From NCBI GenBank assembly GCA_029067025.1, contig JAIEFH010000233.1, forward strand, positions 1 through 12,657: 12,657 nt of DNA, in the 5' to 3' direction. The DNA comes from Oscillospiraceae bacterium (GTDB lineage: Bacteria > Bacillota > Clostridia > Oscillospirales > Oscillospiraceae). Below the pieces are notes generated by a model. The model saw only the letters and a list, made by a program, of their open reading frames with translations. It searched no databases and was not told the DNA's origin. The first letter of the stretch is position 1. Each line of letters starts with the position of its first letter. A program made the translations under genes and the position numbers. Of the stretch, positions 11,923 to 12,657 are shown one piece after another.

Positions 11923-12657
11923 ATGGTTTATACCGTCACCTTTAATCCCGCCCTGGACTATGTGGTGCGCATGAGCAGTTTTGAGGCCGGGGCGACCAAC
12001 CGCACCGAGAGCGACGAGATCCAGTGGGGCGGCAAGGGCATCAACGTGTCCACCGTACTGCGCAATCTGGGGATCGACAACGTGGCCCTGGGCTTCCTGG
12101 CGGGTTTCACCGGCCAGGCCCTGGATCAGGGCCTGCGAAAGGTGGGCATCGCCACCGACTTCATCTGGCTCCCCGAGGGGCTGACCCGCATCAACGTGAA
12201 GATCAAGGCGGGGCAGGAGACCGAGATCAACGGCATGGGCCCCGGCATCCCCGCCGCCGCCCTGGAGGAGCTGTTCGCCAAGCTGGACCGCCTGCAAAAG
12301 GGGGATGTGCTGGTGCTGGCGGGCTCCATCCCCGCCTCTCTGCCCGACGACGTGTATCAGCGCATCCTGGCCCGGCTGGAGGGGAGGGACATCCTCACGG
12401 TGGTGGACGCCACCCGCGACCTGCTGTGTGCGGTACTGCCCTACCGCCCCTTCCTCATCAAGCCCAACAACCACGAGCTGGGGGAGATCTTCGGCAAGGT
12501 GCTGACCACCGACGGGGAGATCGAGGACTGCGCCCGCAAGCTCCAGGAGCGGGGCGCGCGGAACGTGCTGGTGTCCATGGCGGGGGCGGGGTCGCTCCTG
12601 CTGGACGAGACGGGGGCGGTCCACCGCCTGGGTGTGCCAAAGGGCAAGGTGGTCAAC
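11923..12657 (+). CDS. fruK: 1-phosphofructokinase (PfkB family), 3' truncated by window
   Basis: There are 245 residues up to the window end; the family has about 300-310, so some 60 are missing, including the expected catalytic GAGD(S) motif. Visible blocks are TFNPALDYVVRM at the N-terminus, WGGKGINVSTVL (35-46), TEIN (100-103), LAGSIPAS (132-139) and IKPNNHEL (179-186), all of the PfkB 1-phosphofructokinase/tagatose-6-phosphate kinase group. It phosphorylates fructose-1-phosphate to fructose-1,6-bisphosphate in the cytoplasm. Tagatose-6-phosphate kinase is the main alternative; the fruA/fruR neighbourhood favours FruK. ATG 11923 is preceded by AAGGAGG (11905-11911), which overlaps the end of fruR, so fruR and fruK are probably one operon. 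Confidence 0.92.
   Translation, partial: MVYTVTFNPALDYVVRMSSFEAGATNRTESDEIQWGGKGINVSTVLRNLGIDNVALGFLAGFTGQALDQGLRKVGIATDFIWLPEGLTRINVKIKAGQETEINGMGPGIPAAALEELFAKLDRLQKGDVLVLAGSIPASLPDDVYQRILARLEGRDILTVVDATRDLLCAVLPYRPFLIKPNNHELGEIFGKVLTTDGEIEDCARKLQERGARNVLVSMAGAGSLLLDETGAVHRLGVPKGKVVN

Overview
The window is GC-rich, gene-dense and entirely plus-stranded. It looks like a spore-forming clostridial Firmicute, probably of the Oscillospiraceae (Flavonifractor/Lawsonibacter-like). The support is a spoIIIA sporulation operon next to a YqhY/Asp23 gene, strong AGGAGG-type ribosome sites, sigma-A-type promoters with TGn-extended -10 boxes, and a BlaI/M56 pair with clostridial-type C-terminal domains. 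The genus assignment is inference.

Region 1 (1-2444) is the end of the spoIIIA operon: spoIIIAE (3' end), spoIIIAF, spoIIIAG and spoIIIAH, followed by yqhY/asp23 with its own promoter and a strong terminator. The tight packing breaks between spoIIIAG and spoIIIAH. That 172-bp gap holds a GC-rich imperfect palindrome and an exact 16-bp match to the Bacillus parS centromere site.

Region 2 (2445-4646) is a self-contained two-gene cassette. It has a promoter with a palindrome at the predicted transcription start, an AAA15-type ATPase (RloA/AbiLi-like), an overlapping RloB-family gene (AbiLii-like) and a terminator. It is most likely an anti-phage module of the AbiL/RloAB type.

Region 3 (4647-7973) is a BlaI-family repressor with a dyad operator and a 932-residue M56 (BlaR1/MecR1-type) membrane metallopeptidase. 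The usual penicillin-binding sensor domain is absent. In its place are two tandem copies of a roughly 150-residue domain, a further domain and a C-terminal Ig-like domain. No beta-lactamase is nearby.

Region 4 (7903-12657) is a fructose-utilisation locus: fruA (PTS EIIABC), a Gfo/Idh/MocA oxidoreductase, a DeoR-family regulator (FruR-like) and a 1-phosphofructokinase cut by the window end. The fruA promoter is surrounded by three arrays of 10-bp-phased TGATTG/CAATCA half-sites, which I propose are operators for the DeoR-type regulator. PTS uptake would give fructose-1-phosphate, FruK would convert it to fructose-1,6-bisphosphate, and FruR would relieve repression when the sugar phosphate is present. 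The oxidoreductase is an unusual member of such a locus.
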